Of a DNA stretch of 64,000 bases, positions 35,601 to 47,099 are shown piece by piece (the stretch's first letter is position 1; each line of letters starts with the position of its first letter). Position numbers and translations under genes: made by a program. Under the pieces are notes generated by a model that was given only the letters and a program-made list of their open reading frames with translations, made no database searches and was not told the origin of the DNA. Origin of the DNA: Diphasiastrum complanatum (lineage: Eukaryota; Streptophyta; Lycopodiopsida; Lycopodiales; Lycopodiaceae); NCBI GenBank assembly GCA_029204225.1, contig CM055100.1, forward strand, positions 64,401,067-64,465,066, given 5' to 3'.

Positions 35601-35903
35601 TCAGTACAAGAGAGAGTAGTTTGTAGCAGCAATCACGGCATCTTATTAATTCTCCTTCAATGATAGGACTAATTGATGCCAAAAAATAATGATATGACAA
35701 AGTTTCGCGAGACAAGATTGGTTTTGATTGTCCCCTTATTTCAGATATTTGCGAATGATTAGCTTTGACAGCAGCATTTCCCTGATATCTCTTTGCTCTA
35801 GAGATCACTCATTGGAGATCAAAGATACAAGGAGATGCTAAACCCTTATTTCATGTCTTAAAAAGAATTTACAGCATAGACGAAAGTATTCCGAATCCTT
35901 CCC

Positions 35904-37170
35904 TCAACAAGGAGGAAGGTCCGGCGGCGGAGGTGGTAGCGTTTGACCAGGACCCACTCCATTTGGCACAATAAACGCCGTTGCAAGTCCCCAAGTAGTA
36001 TGAATCTCCAGATGGCAATGCATATACCAAACTCCTGAACACAAACCCAATTAGAGAATAGTTCCTTTTAAAAATCCCCAGAAACCAACCCAAATTCGAT
36101 CAAAACAAGATTCTACTATACCAGTAAAAATAAAAGAAATAATGTTACAGTTACACAGAATCCACATTGGAAATGCAAAGTTCTGTAAGTAGCTACGTAC
36201 CAGGATTGTCAGCCTTAAAGCGAAGAGCTGCCCACCCTCCCACAGGGACGCCTATAGTGTTCCTTCTGGGAGGATCAACAAGATTGAAGTTCGCAGTGCT
36301 TTCATTGAAATTGCCAAATCCCTGCCCGACAACATAGAAACTATAACCATGCAGGTGGATGGGATGGTTTTCTACTCCCAAAATGCTGGTATCCTGTAGA
36401 ACCATCTGTACGCTTGAATTGAAGGGAATAACATTTACTCTTGTACCGCTTTCTGGAGTGAAGTTGTTAGGAGGACTTCCTGTGTAATTAAACGGATTTA
36501 AAGGACTATCTGGAAAATCAGCTGAGAAGACATTTGAGATATTGAAGTAGTAAGCTTGAAGCAGTGCTATCTCAGGTAAGATAAGGGAGATATTGCTCAT
36601 GGAGGCTGTGATGTTAGTTGTACAGGTGCGATTGGCATCACAGGGTTTGGTTCCAAGTCCTACTGTTATGAAAATGCTCTTGTCTACTTTGCGAGGAATT
36701 CTCTCCACATAAGTTTCATGACGGTTCAAGCATCTAAGGCTGGTCGCAAATTGCATTGCTGTATTTGTGTCGTTGCTTGCCGGGAAGGTGGGCATAGTGG
36801 GCAGAGTCGAAGATGGTGCATTTTCATATTCAAAGATCCCCAAGGTTGGGACACGCTGAAACGGAATTCTGGCTGACATGTAAGGGCTCGCTCCCATATA
36901 GTAACGTCCGATGGGCTGGTCTGTCTTGATGAGGACATTGGTGCTCTGGCCGGGTGTGAGCAGGATGGAGTTTGTAGGCAATGGCTTTGTGTAGTCTCCA
37001 TCGGTCTCTACGACAGTAAGAGCGTGGTTGGCCACTGTAAAGAAAAGCTCAGTGTTCAGAGCTGCATTCACGATCCGCAGAAGATATGTCTTCTTTCGTT
37101 TCACCTTCAAAACGAAAACATCTACATCACAAACAAAACAACAATCAGTCGTTTTTTTCTGAAAACTAGC

Positions 37171-37236
<66 letters not shown>

Positions 37237-38377
37237 CAAATGAATACCTGTGGATGAGCAATTGTATAGAGGACCAGGCAATCCATTGATTGTATATGCA
37301 TCTGCAATTGCTGGGCCACCCCCCGTTTCCAGAGCTGCAGTTTCTACATCTTCAACGTTAGCCTTCCACCACTCCCCTGTGAAAAGGCAAAACCAAAAAC
37401 CCATAATAATGCATGATAATTAGTACGAGCCTGCTTCTGAATCTTCAAATGATCAAACATTGCAATAAGGCTTCTTAATTTGTTCCGAAACTAGTCGTAC
37501 CTAGTATGATGACGTGCTCTTCGTAAGGAGATACGAATGGATATCGTTTCTGTGGGTAAATCACAATTGGTCCGTACACGGTTCCTCTTAACCAAGTTTC
37601 GTGCGCGTGCCAAAAGAGTGTTCCGCTTTGTTTTGTCAACGTGTAGTTGTATACATAAGATTGACCTGTCTGCACAGGGCACTGTGTGATATAGGCAGGT
37701 CCATCTGCCCAGCCGGATAGGATTTGCCGAACTCCATGCCTGTGAAAAATGGTACATCTAGCAACGTTGAAGGCATCGACAAAAAATATAAGTTGATAAA
37801 TGCATCATTTGGTAAGCTATTGTTTATCCTAATTAAAAGCTTCAAATTCGATGTAGGATAAGCGTTTATACCAATGAATTGTGATGTTATATTGTGCTCT
37901 ATTCGTGACTTTCACTATGATTCTGTCCCCCTCGTTGGCATAAAGGGTTGGTCCAGGAAATATACCATTGACTGAGACAATCGATTTTGTGCTGCATATT
38001 CGGGTGAGTGAGAGCGGTTGGATCTGCAGGATAGGCAATACATATATAAGCAAACAGCCATCTATCTTACAAAAGTTGGATGATTATGTTTTACGGTAAT
38101 ATTGGATGCAATAAATTAGGCAATCTAAAATGTTCAAAGCACATCAATCAGCTGTGTTTGTTTTCTTTACCGTAAATTCAAACTCTCTGGTCGTCGGTTT
38201 CTCCCATGCTGCTATGCTAGCTGCATTGATGAGAATCAACAAAAAAAGCAGACACCTAGAAGCTGATCTAGAATACAAGCAATGTGAATAAGATTTCTGC
38301 TCAGCGTTAACTTTTTGCACTGCCTCCGGCCTGGCTTCTCCACGTTGAAGGCCAGTACTCCAAATTCTTGCTTCCAT
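35904..38377 (-). CDS. LAC: Laccase (multicopper oxidase), six exons, copy B
   Basis: Exons on the minus strand: 38377-38171, 38023-37872, 37739-37501, 37376-37248, 37121-36201, 36034-35904; all introns GT-AG. The spliced frame has 593 codons including TGA, giving 592 residues, near the usual plant laccase length. Residues 42-57 form a hydrophobic signal segment ([16 protein letters not shown]) after an unusually long polar N-terminus. Copper ligands: HWHG (H119, H121), WHAH (H164, H166), HPIHLHG (495-501), HCHLEIH (555-561) with axial Leu566; the end DLPPC is typical. Many N-x-S/T sites fit a secreted glycoprotein that oxidises monolignols or other phenolics in the wall using O2. No stop or frameshift was found. 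The start ATG is conserved in copy A. A TATA box lies about 85 bases upstream. Family assignment is firm; the substrate is not. Confidence 0.93.
37122..37247 (-). other. Laccase B intron 4: 126 nt, open in frame, with (CT)n
   Basis: The intron length is divisible by 3 and contains no stop in the exon frame, so exon 4, intron and exon 5 read as one continuous frame with a Leu-Ser repeat. Splice sites are CAG/GTATTC and TGTAG/ATG. The same intron in copy A is 101 nt and out of frame. Confidence 0.8.
37173..37230. repeat. (GA)n in laccase B intron 4
   Basis: 58 bases as read on the plus strand (CT on the gene strand). Confidence 0.85.
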
Positions 38378-38461
38378 GATTGTTCGTGTACAGGAAAACT
38401 GATCAATATGACTATAAGCTGGTACTCCTAATCTCTTTCTGAGAATGCTAGAAAGCCGTTG

Positions 38462-38469
38462 GATATATA
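38462..38469 (-). promoter_or_regulatory. TATA box of laccase B
   Basis: The gene strand reads CTAGCTATATATCC, about 85-92 bases before the ATG. In copy A the same place reads CTAGCTATAGTACC, because about 40 bases present here (...ATCCAACGGCTTTCTAGC...) are missing there. Confidence 0.6.
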
Positions 38470-38818
38470 GCTAGAGATAGAATGAGGAAGCCTAGTGGTT
38501 ACAATCTGAGATCAATTCACTACCGAAGAGCTCAGAAAAAGCATAGAAACAAGAAAAGTATAAAAAATTCAAAGATAAGGGACTTAGATTCCCTTGGCAT
38601 GAGGAAGGATAAACGAAGTAGAACTAGAGTTAGTTTCGTGCACACCTAGATCATGAAAGTTGATCAAATCTGCCAGCTGCTAGAATTATATTAGGCAATT
38701 ACCTCTCCCTCTCTCCCTCCGCTATCCTCAGAGTCCCGTCAAACCAATGCACTCGCTGGCACAATTAAACCTTACAGCAGCTGCTGTTGAATCTAGTGCT
38801 GTTGAATCTAGTGATGTG

Positions 38819-38821
<3 letters not shown>

Positions 38822-38873
<52 letters not shown>
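38822..38873. repeat. (GA)n microsatellite upstream of laccase B
   Basis: 52 bases. A GAGA/CT tract in a plant promoter region; in copy A a CT/CA compound tract occupies the related position. Confidence 0.85.
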
Positions 38874-38874
<1 letters not shown>

Positions 38875-38979
38875 AGAAACTGTGTTTCTGTCATGCAGCA
38901 TCACCATGCAGGGGAGAGAGGGGAAAAAGACGCAACATGGGTAGGACCCACATTCCCAAAACACAATCGAGGCCCAGTA

Positions 38980-39340
38980 AGAGCCCATTCTTCTTCGCTC
39001 CCTCGCTCATAGCTGCAGTTGCAGCTGCATATCTCTCCTTCTCCTCTCAGCTGGCTCATCAAAGAGCTTGTGTGAGGAGGACCACCTGCTACGTACATGG
39101 CCACCAGAGCTGACGGCTGTGTGATATGGTGGAGTGAGTGAGATGTCTTTTGACTCTTGAGCCACAACCCAAAGGCCCTTAGTCCAAGGGTTCTTCCACG
39201 TAATGGCCACTTCGAGTCTTTTTCCTTGTCTTTGTTTTTGCTTGTTTCAAGCAAAAATTGATAGGTCACACAAGTGCTACCTATGTCGCTTTCTAAGCAA
39301 CTAAAAAAAGGGCAAAAAAATCCCCAACTCTCCATTACGT
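38980..39340. other. Laccase B distal upstream sequence, no gene recognised
   Basis: Contains the palindrome GCTGCAGTTGCAGCTGC near 39012. No counterpart in the left arm was found. Confidence 0.35.
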
Positions 39341-39342
39341 AT

Positions 39343-39451
39343 TAGGTATCCTTTGCGCGAGAAGGCTGGCTACCAGCATTAGATAGTTCAGCCGCTGCAG
39401 AAGCAAAACCTGCCATAGGACGGTAGCCGGTCATCAGATGAAGGATACCTA
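39343..39451. mobile_element. Small fold-back element (109 bases)
   Basis: TAGGTATCCTT at the left end and AAGGATACCTA at the right end are perfect 11-base inverted repeats; an inner pair GGCTGGCTACC / GGTAGCCGGTC extends the stem. Flanks are ACGTAT and ACGTAG, a possible 5-base target duplication (ACGTA). It is absent from the left duplication arm. Confidence 0.6.
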
Positions 39452-39838
39452 ACGTAGCAGTTGTAGATATATGGCTGAGATTAGACATGTTATGGCCTTA
39501 AATTAGGCCCTCTTGACTTATCACAATATCCCACATCTCTATTATTCCGCTTCACAAATGCTACGTACACGAAAGGGGGCCCTTCTAGGCACAAAGCACT
39601 TATGAAAGTGAAGTTAATATAAGAATTGTTTTGAAATAGGCAAATTTGAGGGGCTTTTATTTATCTATTTACTTAAGTAAGTGAATCTTACAAATATGTA
39701 AAGTTCCTAGATTACAATCAGCTTTAATAGATCCATTTCATGACATTTCAAAATCCTCCAAATACACCACTTTTTCATGCGTGTCATATGTATAGGGAAC
39801 GACATGTGAAGATTTTATGAATCACTAAGATCCAAAAA

Positions 39839-40640
39839 CTGAAGAAACAAAGTGTTTCTATTACCAAAGCTTTGCTAGCTTTTAACTTCCAACCTGACAA
39901 AAAGACACGAAGCGAAAATGTTCGTGAACATCCTGACGAAAAGACACGAACGCGAAATATTCACGAAAGAAAAATGTTCGAGACACAACAGGAGAAAGTC
40001 AGACGACGCGAAAGTCAAACGACTTGAAGCGACACGAAAATCTTTGCGACATTTTTTGACCTTCACGCTCCAAAGAATCAGGAAGATCATACAAGTATCA
40101 TGAAGTACAAATCTCTGATCTGATATGATGATGTTAGCGAAAGAGCGTTAGGACGTGCCTAACCCACCACTCTTGTAATCCATGATTAGTTATAGTTTGT
40201 TTAATCTATCTAATCAGAGATCCTACTCTGAATGTATGCAATTTCTAGATGTATAAAATACATACAGTAGCAGATAGAAAATATACAGAATAGAAGTCCG
40301 CCTGTGAGCGAGACACTACTCGTGGGAGAACGCCGCTTCTCTCATGCCAATGCGCTGTGTGGGTCTGTCATACAGCGCTCGAAATCAAGAGGATCAATAG
40401 ATGATATTGTAGCTATTACGCACATATCACCCTTAATGTTTGTATGATCTTGAATGAATTATTGTCTGGTATTGCTCATGTATCTCATTCAGCTTTTATC
40501 AATTCCGCACACTGGTTCAATTTTGTTGAATGTTGTATTAATCTATAACGTAGATCAACAGTGTCTGTCTACTTTCTGGAGGACTGTAGGAATGATATAG
40601 CAGGCAGTGACCCAATCATATCTGAAATCCATCCAAATTC
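39839..40640 (+). mobile_element. 5' LTR of copia D
   Basis: TGAAGAAACAAAGTGTTTC start and CACGAA-rich body match the LTRs at 28386 and 31854. The inner end and primer-binding site are eroded (the related TCATAGTCTGATATAGCC follows directly). Confidence 0.65.
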
Positions 40641-40800
40641 ATTTCATTCACGATTTGTTTGTTTTTGAGCCTGTCATAGTCTGATATAGCCACAAGGCTA
40701 TCAGATCCAGGAGGCTAAGCATTCAAGACAAAGAACCATTAACAAGTGAGAACACAATTCACAACAATGGCTTCAATAAGTAGTATATGGCACCGAGGAG

Positions 40801-42180
40801 ATGCCTACAACAACAGGCAAGGAGCTACGCGAATGGAGGGAGAAGACTGACAAGGTAGTAGCCGTATTATCTTCATCCATCAAGGATAGCCTGAGTCTTG
40901 TCCTGGCTACAATCTCTAAAGCAAAAGAGATGTGGGATACTTTACTCACAAGATTTCAGACAAAATCATGCAGTCAGATCATGCTACTCGAAGATCGGCT
41001 AACAAATCTGTAGTGGGATGGCAAAGATCTCACTTCCTTTATCAGAAAGATGAAAGATCTGTTTATTTCATTACACAATTATGGAGCAGAAAATGCAGTA
41101 ACAGAGAAGCAGCTTACTTATTTGTTGAGAGTCTTACCAAGATCCTTCGAGACAACCAAAATGCTGCTAGCAAAGGGTCCTACTATGACACTCGAAAAGG
41201 TAGTTGTCGAGATTCGAGAAGAAGTCAAAGCTCGAGAGCACCTTGATTACAAAGGATGCTTCTGACCAAGCCCTCTACAACAAATAAAAGACTAAGAAGC
41301 AATTCAAGCCTAAGAGGGAGTCAAATCAGCAAGATCGAGATCGGCAGGCAGAAGGAGCCAGCAAAGGCAAATGGAAGAACAAAGGAAGTTCGAAACAATA
41401 GAGTGGAGACAAGAAGACATGCGTGAGATGCAAACGAGAAGGACATACTGTCGATTCGTGTTGGCTAAATTTGAAAATTGAGTGTATCGACTGTCATAAG
41501 AAGGGTCATGCAATGTACTGCTACCAGAACCCAAGAAACAAACAAGCTCAAAGTAGACATGAGAACAATAATAGTTCGTCCTATATCGAGGAGCCAGAGA
41601 GCTCCAAGATGGGCGAAGAAAGAACAAATCATGAAAATTCAACCGCCTACATCTGTGCAAACATGTGTGCAATATCAACACTTGACAGACTGGAGATAAT
41701 TCTTGATTCAGAAGCTACCTCACACTTCGTTACATCAAGATGGATCGTGTCTGATTTCCGAAGTGCATATCCATCAAGATTTATCGTTCGGATCAAAGCA
41801 TCAAGTGAATGGTATTGGTTCACTATGGCTCAACACTAACGACAGAGACAGACGACTCAAAGATGTTCTGTTTGTGCCTACACTGCAGCAGGACTTGCTA
41901 TCAGTGGTAGGGATGTGTATAACATTTTCAGACGAAGCATGTAATGTTGTTGATGCAAGCATCAGTACACTTATCACTCAAGGCAGAAGAAAAGACAACT
42001 TGTATCACTTGAAGGTATACCTATCTACAGATCAAGTACATCAAACCGATGGTGATTTGTCAGATATTCTATGTCACAAGAGACTATGTCATATGAATTC
42101 AATGGCACTATATCAAGCAAGCCATCATGGAGCAATCACATTGGTGAGCATCTCGAATGCAACCAGTGTGATGCATATGT
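40801..42180 (+). pseudogene. Copia D gag-zinc knuckles-protease-GAG pre-integrase
   Basis: Gag blocks REWREKTDKVVAVLSSSIKD, AKEMWDTLLTRFQTKS, then after a stop FIRKMKDLFISLHNYG and TLEKVVVEIREEVK. Two CCHC knuckles follow: CVRCKREGHTVDSC and CIDCHKKGHAMYC. The protease reads IILDSEATSHFVTS, so the DSG triad is DSE. After a frame change LPTLQQDLLSVVGM and LCHKRLCHMNSMALY (the LWHRRLGH box) appear. It ends where an unrelated minus-strand copia leader/LTR begins at about 42180. Several stops and frameshifts. Confidence 0.75.
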
Positions 42181-42239
42181 GGGAGCAGGCACTGATATCA
42201 CTTTATGGGCGAAAATAGATATAAGCTTTGATACCACTT

Positions 42240-42973
<734 letters not shown>

Positions 42974-43071
42974 TGGAGCATGAAGGCTTTATGCTCTAAT
43001 AGCAAAAATATGTGTATTTAAACAAACTACAAATGTGACACTCCTTGGCCTTTTGGCCGTTGCCTTTACCT

Positions 43072-43215
43072 GAGGACAGCCTTCAGGATTTGTAAGACAC
43101 CTTCGGCGTTTGGAAGACACCTTCAGCGTTTGAGACACCTTCGGAGTTTGGAAGACACCTTCAGCATTTGAAAGACACATTCGACGTTTCTAGGACATCG
43201 CCTTTGATTTGTAGG
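43072..43215. repeat. Minisatellite, about 20-base unit, 7-8 copies
   Basis: Consensus AGACACCTTCGGCGTTTGGA with variants (TTCAGCGTTTG, TTCGGAGTTTGGA, TTCAGCATTTGAA, TTCGACGTTTCT, and outer units beginning AGGACA). Unit lengths of 18-22 bases. Confidence 0.85.
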
Positions 43216-43219
43216 ACAA

Positions 43220-44146
43220 CTTCGGCCTACTGTAGGGCAAGTGTCGCATTTTTTCGCCTGTTGAAAACTGCATGCAAATATGCAGTGTCGAATGTTTCCT
43301 CAATTTTTGCCTGTGTAGAGACCTGTATAAAACTTGCATTGTCGCCTGTCAGAAAACTCAGTGTAAAAACACAGTGTTGAATTTTTCGCATTTTTCATCT
43401 GTGCAAAAAATGCGAGTAAAAACCAGATTGTAGCGATAGTTCATTTTCTACAAGTTACATTTGAGAGAGTAAAATTTAGAGAAGGAAGGAGGGCTGTTGG
43501 GATGAGTAGGAGTAAGATTAAACTCCAACACCCCCCCTTAAGCTAACTGCTGTGATCTGGAGTCTGCTAACAATCGCTAATGCATTTAATGAATTACTCT
43601 CTGATCAGACAGACGCTCTAGTGCATTACAGTCGTTTGCTGTGTTTCCGTAAAGCATGCTCTAAAGAACTGTCTTAAAACCATCTTATTCATCTGTCGCG
43701 AATACTTTCTTTTCGGCACTCAAATAACGACTATCTTTGGTATAGTCTAGCACGATCATTGAATAAAGCTGTATGTATACATATGAGATGATAGTCCCTG
43801 TATGAAGAATTGAGTCTTTGATCTGTTTTCCTGATTGGCATTGACATAAGTTTCTAACATGTTCTAAAACTCTTCGTGTTCTTTAACCAATAAGTTGGGC
43901 TTTAGTTGTTGAGGACTTCTGTTTAGAAACGAATAGTTCGCGAACGCGATTAATTAATTGTTTGCATAGTCGCGAATACATCAAACAATTCTCGATTATC
44001 TGTTTGATACCTTAATCAGCCAGAGTGTAGTACTGTTGGACTACTTTGATAACATCTCATCTGTAGAACGCGCTTCCTTCAATTCGATAGAGGCCAGATT
44101 GTTGTTCTGAATTTATTAATATTACCCATCCCAAACATAAGTAATA
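43220..44146. other. Probable leader/LTR of gypsy F, boundaries unclear
   Basis: 43240-43430 contains a diverged duplication of CGCCTGT..GAAAACT...CAGTGT.GAAT. The rest up to 44300 is presumably gypsy F 5' LTR, but its start is not resolved. No gene recognised. Confidence 0.3.
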
Positions 44147-44300
44147 CTGGTTACTTTTTAATGTCTGTCGACAACCAGAATAACACTCGAAACCACTTGT
44201 CATAAATTGTACCAAAAATATAACTTTCTAACGCTGTCCTCTGTGGGAACGACATTATTTACTATAAAATCTATATTAACCCTGTTGGTATAGTACGACA
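44147..44300 (+). mobile_element. 3' part of the gypsy F 5' LTR
   Basis: Matches 52568-52710 (TGGTTACTTTTTAATGTCTG ... TATAGTACGACA). The shared CA end and the following primer-binding site place the LTR boundary at 44300. Confidence 0.65.
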
Positions 44301-44311
44301 TATACCAATTT

Positions 44312-44330
44312 TTGGCACTGTTGTCGGGGA
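44312..44330 (+). promoter_or_regulatory. Primer-binding site of gypsy F (Asp-type)
   Basis: TTGGCACTGTTGTCGGGGA, two or three changes from the plant Athila/Tat form TTGGCGCCGTTGCCGGGGA. Confidence 0.65.
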
Positions 44331-44378
44331 TAGTTTAGGAAAGGTATAAGAAATATGACAAATCCATCTCCATCTCTA

Positions 44379-46310
44379 GTGTATGTCAGATAGAGAATCC
44401 AGATTAGAACAATACCGTAAGCTTAGAGAGGAATGTATACGAACACAAAGTGAGAGTAGTAGTCGAAGAAATCTAGACGAAATCACTGCCCAGTTACTTG
44501 AACTCCTCCTGCTGCACGTTTCACTTCTATCTCTAAAATTAAATACTATTATTTTATAGGGACTTCTTCGGATGATGCAGATAGCTATGTCTCACAATTC
44601 GAGTCAATCGCTAATGCGAATAACGAGGGAACTGACGTAGACAAACTACGAATCTTCCCTGGTCTGCTAAGAAAGCAAGTGTATCTGGTACAATCAAGTT
44701 GAACCAGGCCGTGTAGGAACCTGGTACATGCTGAAAGATGCATTTCTGGACCAGTTCAGAGGAAGAAGAATAAAGAATCCCTTCGCAAATATACACGAAA
44801 GGTTAAAAATCTCATAAGAAAACTAACCGGTGTATATCTCGTGGATATGCAGATCGAATGGTTTTTGGCTGGTTTACCACCAAAAATTGATCGATATTGC
44901 AGACAAAAGGACATGACCTCCTTAGCAGTAGTAATAGCTAGTGCTGAAAATTTTGAGACCTCGAAACTAGCATGAAAGCGACGATCAACTAAGAAATCTC
45001 GAAAGTCGAAGACTGATTCTAGTAATAGCGATGATGATTCAGATTCTGATTCAAGTACCAGTTCTTCAAGCTCGAAATCTGAAAGCAGCAATTCATCAGA
45101 ATCAAAAGCTGACAAAAAAGTGAGAAAGAATAAACGACGAACTAAACGAAACGATGACACAAAAGTTGTCGAGGATAAGTCGTCAACTTCTAAAGTTGAA
45201 AAGCTTTGGAAGAGTAATATGGCTGACCTTAATAAAAAGTTTAATGACTTGAAAGTGCAGATCTCTGAAGTTGCAGATAAAAGACCAAAAGCGTCTTCTT
45301 CCAACTCAGGAATGTGGTGTACGAAATGTGGAACTACTGGACACACTAAGGAAGACTGCACTATTGTGAATGTCAAATACATTGAAGATCCTACCCAGGA
45401 GGTACTTTTTATTTTTCAAAATGATGCGACTACTAACTATGTATAGGGTACTGCAGCATCAGCCCAGCAGGACAGACCCAAGTTCGCACCAAGAAGACAT
45501 AATCCTCCTGAATTTGTTGGACCAGCAAAGTCTCAAACCGCGACTAAACTAGTTTCGGGCAGCTGCTACAACTGTGGAGAGCCGGGCCATTTTTCTCCTG
45601 ACTATCCTCAACCGCGAAAGACGATTGGTTATGTACCATTATGTTTGAATGGCAGAGAGCCTGGCCACAAGTATCCTGATTGCCCTCAGCCGTAGAAGCC
45701 ACGACCCAAATATCAGTATGCAGCAATACCAGCTGCTGCAGACACGAAAGCGAAAGCTGCAACTGATGCTGTTGTGCAGAGAATTGACGTTATTGAAGAA
45801 AAACTGGCAAAGACAGAAGATCAGTCCTGGCCAAGTGATGTGGAGAAATTATCCAAAGTCACAACGAGAAGCAAAAGCTCCTCGAAACCTGATTAGAAAT
45901 CTTCGACAAGGCGCAGAAAATCCTCGAAAAAAAAATCCTCTAGCAAAACAACGAACAAATCTACGACTAAAGAAGATCTCAAAGATGACCCTGACTATGA
46001 CCGCGATGCTGCGAAGTTATTTGCAAAAGATATCTCGGCGTCAGAAGCAAAGGAAATCATCAACGTTGAACTTCAGACAGCTACTCCAGAAAAGGTGGTC
46101 ACTTTCGAGCAAGAGGACGAAGAAATCATGAAGACAAAATTGTCTAGTGCTATTATTGATAAACCAACCTCGAAATCGAAGACAAAAGAATACAACATCA
46201 TGATTGATATCGGATCTCTTCGTCCGAACATTACTTTTGAACAGCTGTTGGCAGATAACACTTATTACAAAAAGCAACTAAAAGGAGAAAAACATTTTTC
46301 TACCAGATGC
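44379..46310 (+). pseudogene. Gag of gypsy F
   Basis: Pieces in order: SRLEQYRKLREECIRTQSES, DADSYVSQFESIANANNEG, LRKYTRKVKNLIRKLTGV, DMQIEWFLAGLPPKIDRYCR, then a Ser/Asp-rich and Lys-rich stretch (SSSSKSESSNSSESKADKK). Three zinc-knuckle-like motifs follow: CTKCGTTGHTKEDC intact, CYNCGEPGHFSPDY with the last Cys lost, and CLNGREPGHKYPDC with the second Cys lost. An acidic segment leads to protease. At least four in-frame stops. Confidence 0.7.
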
Positions 46311-46317
46311 TAGTGTT

Positions 46318-46626
46318 TTGTCTATCAATTTAGGTGATCTCGATGCACCTGAGATTGATATTACCATTGCGGGATGCCTGATAAAAAAAGTGCCAATTGA
46401 CTCTGGTTCTAGTGTGAATATAATTACAAAAGACACAACTCATGATTTGGGGCTAACTGACATTCAACCAACACAGCGAAACATCAAGTTAGCTGATTCG
46501 ACACGACGAAAATCTGTTGGAGAACTGAAAGATGTTACTGTCTATATTCAAGCCAAGCCATTCACAATGAATTTCATTGTTATCAAACCACTCGGTTTGT
46601 CATCCTATTCTGTGCTGATTGGATGA
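46318..46626 (+). pseudogene. Aspartic protease of gypsy F
   Basis: IAGCLIKKVPIDSGSSVNII contains the DSGS active site; KLADSTRRKSVG and SYSVLIG complete the retropepsin fold (the terminal 'ILLG' box). It ends in a stop where G-R/D would normally follow. An acidic linker (46640-47000) and reverse transcriptase come next. Confidence 0.75.
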
Positions 46627-47099
46627 CCTTGGCTTTATCAATCAAACGCAAGTGTACATTGGAAATCCAGAGAGCTGAGATTTCAGACTGGTGAGACCAA
46701 TAACCGAGGTAAGCCAGTAGAACAAATCATAACCTGGAGTCATGACAAATATGAAGGTGAAACTCCTTTGTCCGACACCAGCTTTACATCAGAAGAATCT
46801 TCGTATGCCTTGAATATTTTTCCCAATGAATCTGATATTGAAGTACAATACTTTGAATGTTACGAGAATGTTGATGACGAAGAATTCTTCGATGCCTGCG
46901 ACGCTGAAGTGGATGTTTCATATGAAGAAATTAACGTTGCAGACACGAACTCAAAAGAGTCTGACGATTCGAGTGACAAATCTGAACATGAATGGTAACA
47001 AGAACCAGGTTGACGACAAGAAAACATCTGTGGAGTCAACCATGTGTGAAATTCATGGCCATACCAAGGCCAGTATGACAGAAGGTATCATTTTACCAG

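Larger units (their letters stand above)
35620..39830 (-). repeat. Right arm of the large inverted duplication (contains laccase B)
   Basis: Inverted match of 19750-24030. It is cut at about 39835 by the LTR of copia D. Confidence 0.8.

Noticed and set aside
36193-37404. A 403-codon open frame containing a long Leu-Ser repeat inside laccase B
   Set aside because: It is exon 4, intron 4 and exon 5 read together. The GT-AG sites, the exon lengths in copy A and the laccase domain spacing show that the LS repeat is intronic (CT)n. I report it only as a possible retained-intron form.
38747-38944. Open frame with RERERE repeat upstream of laccase B
   Set aside because: It is produced by the (GA)n microsatellite.
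39012-39028. Palindrome GCTGCAGTTGCAGCTGC as an operator
   Set aside because: Single short palindrome in non-coding plant DNA with no supporting context.
43072-43215. CRISPR-like spaced repeat array
   Set aside because: The units are directly adjacent with no unique spacers and the DNA is eukaryotic; it is a minisatellite.
44756-45382. 208-codon minus-strand open frame opposite gypsy F gag
   Set aside because: It is the shadow of the Ser/Asp- and Lys-rich gag region on the plus strand.
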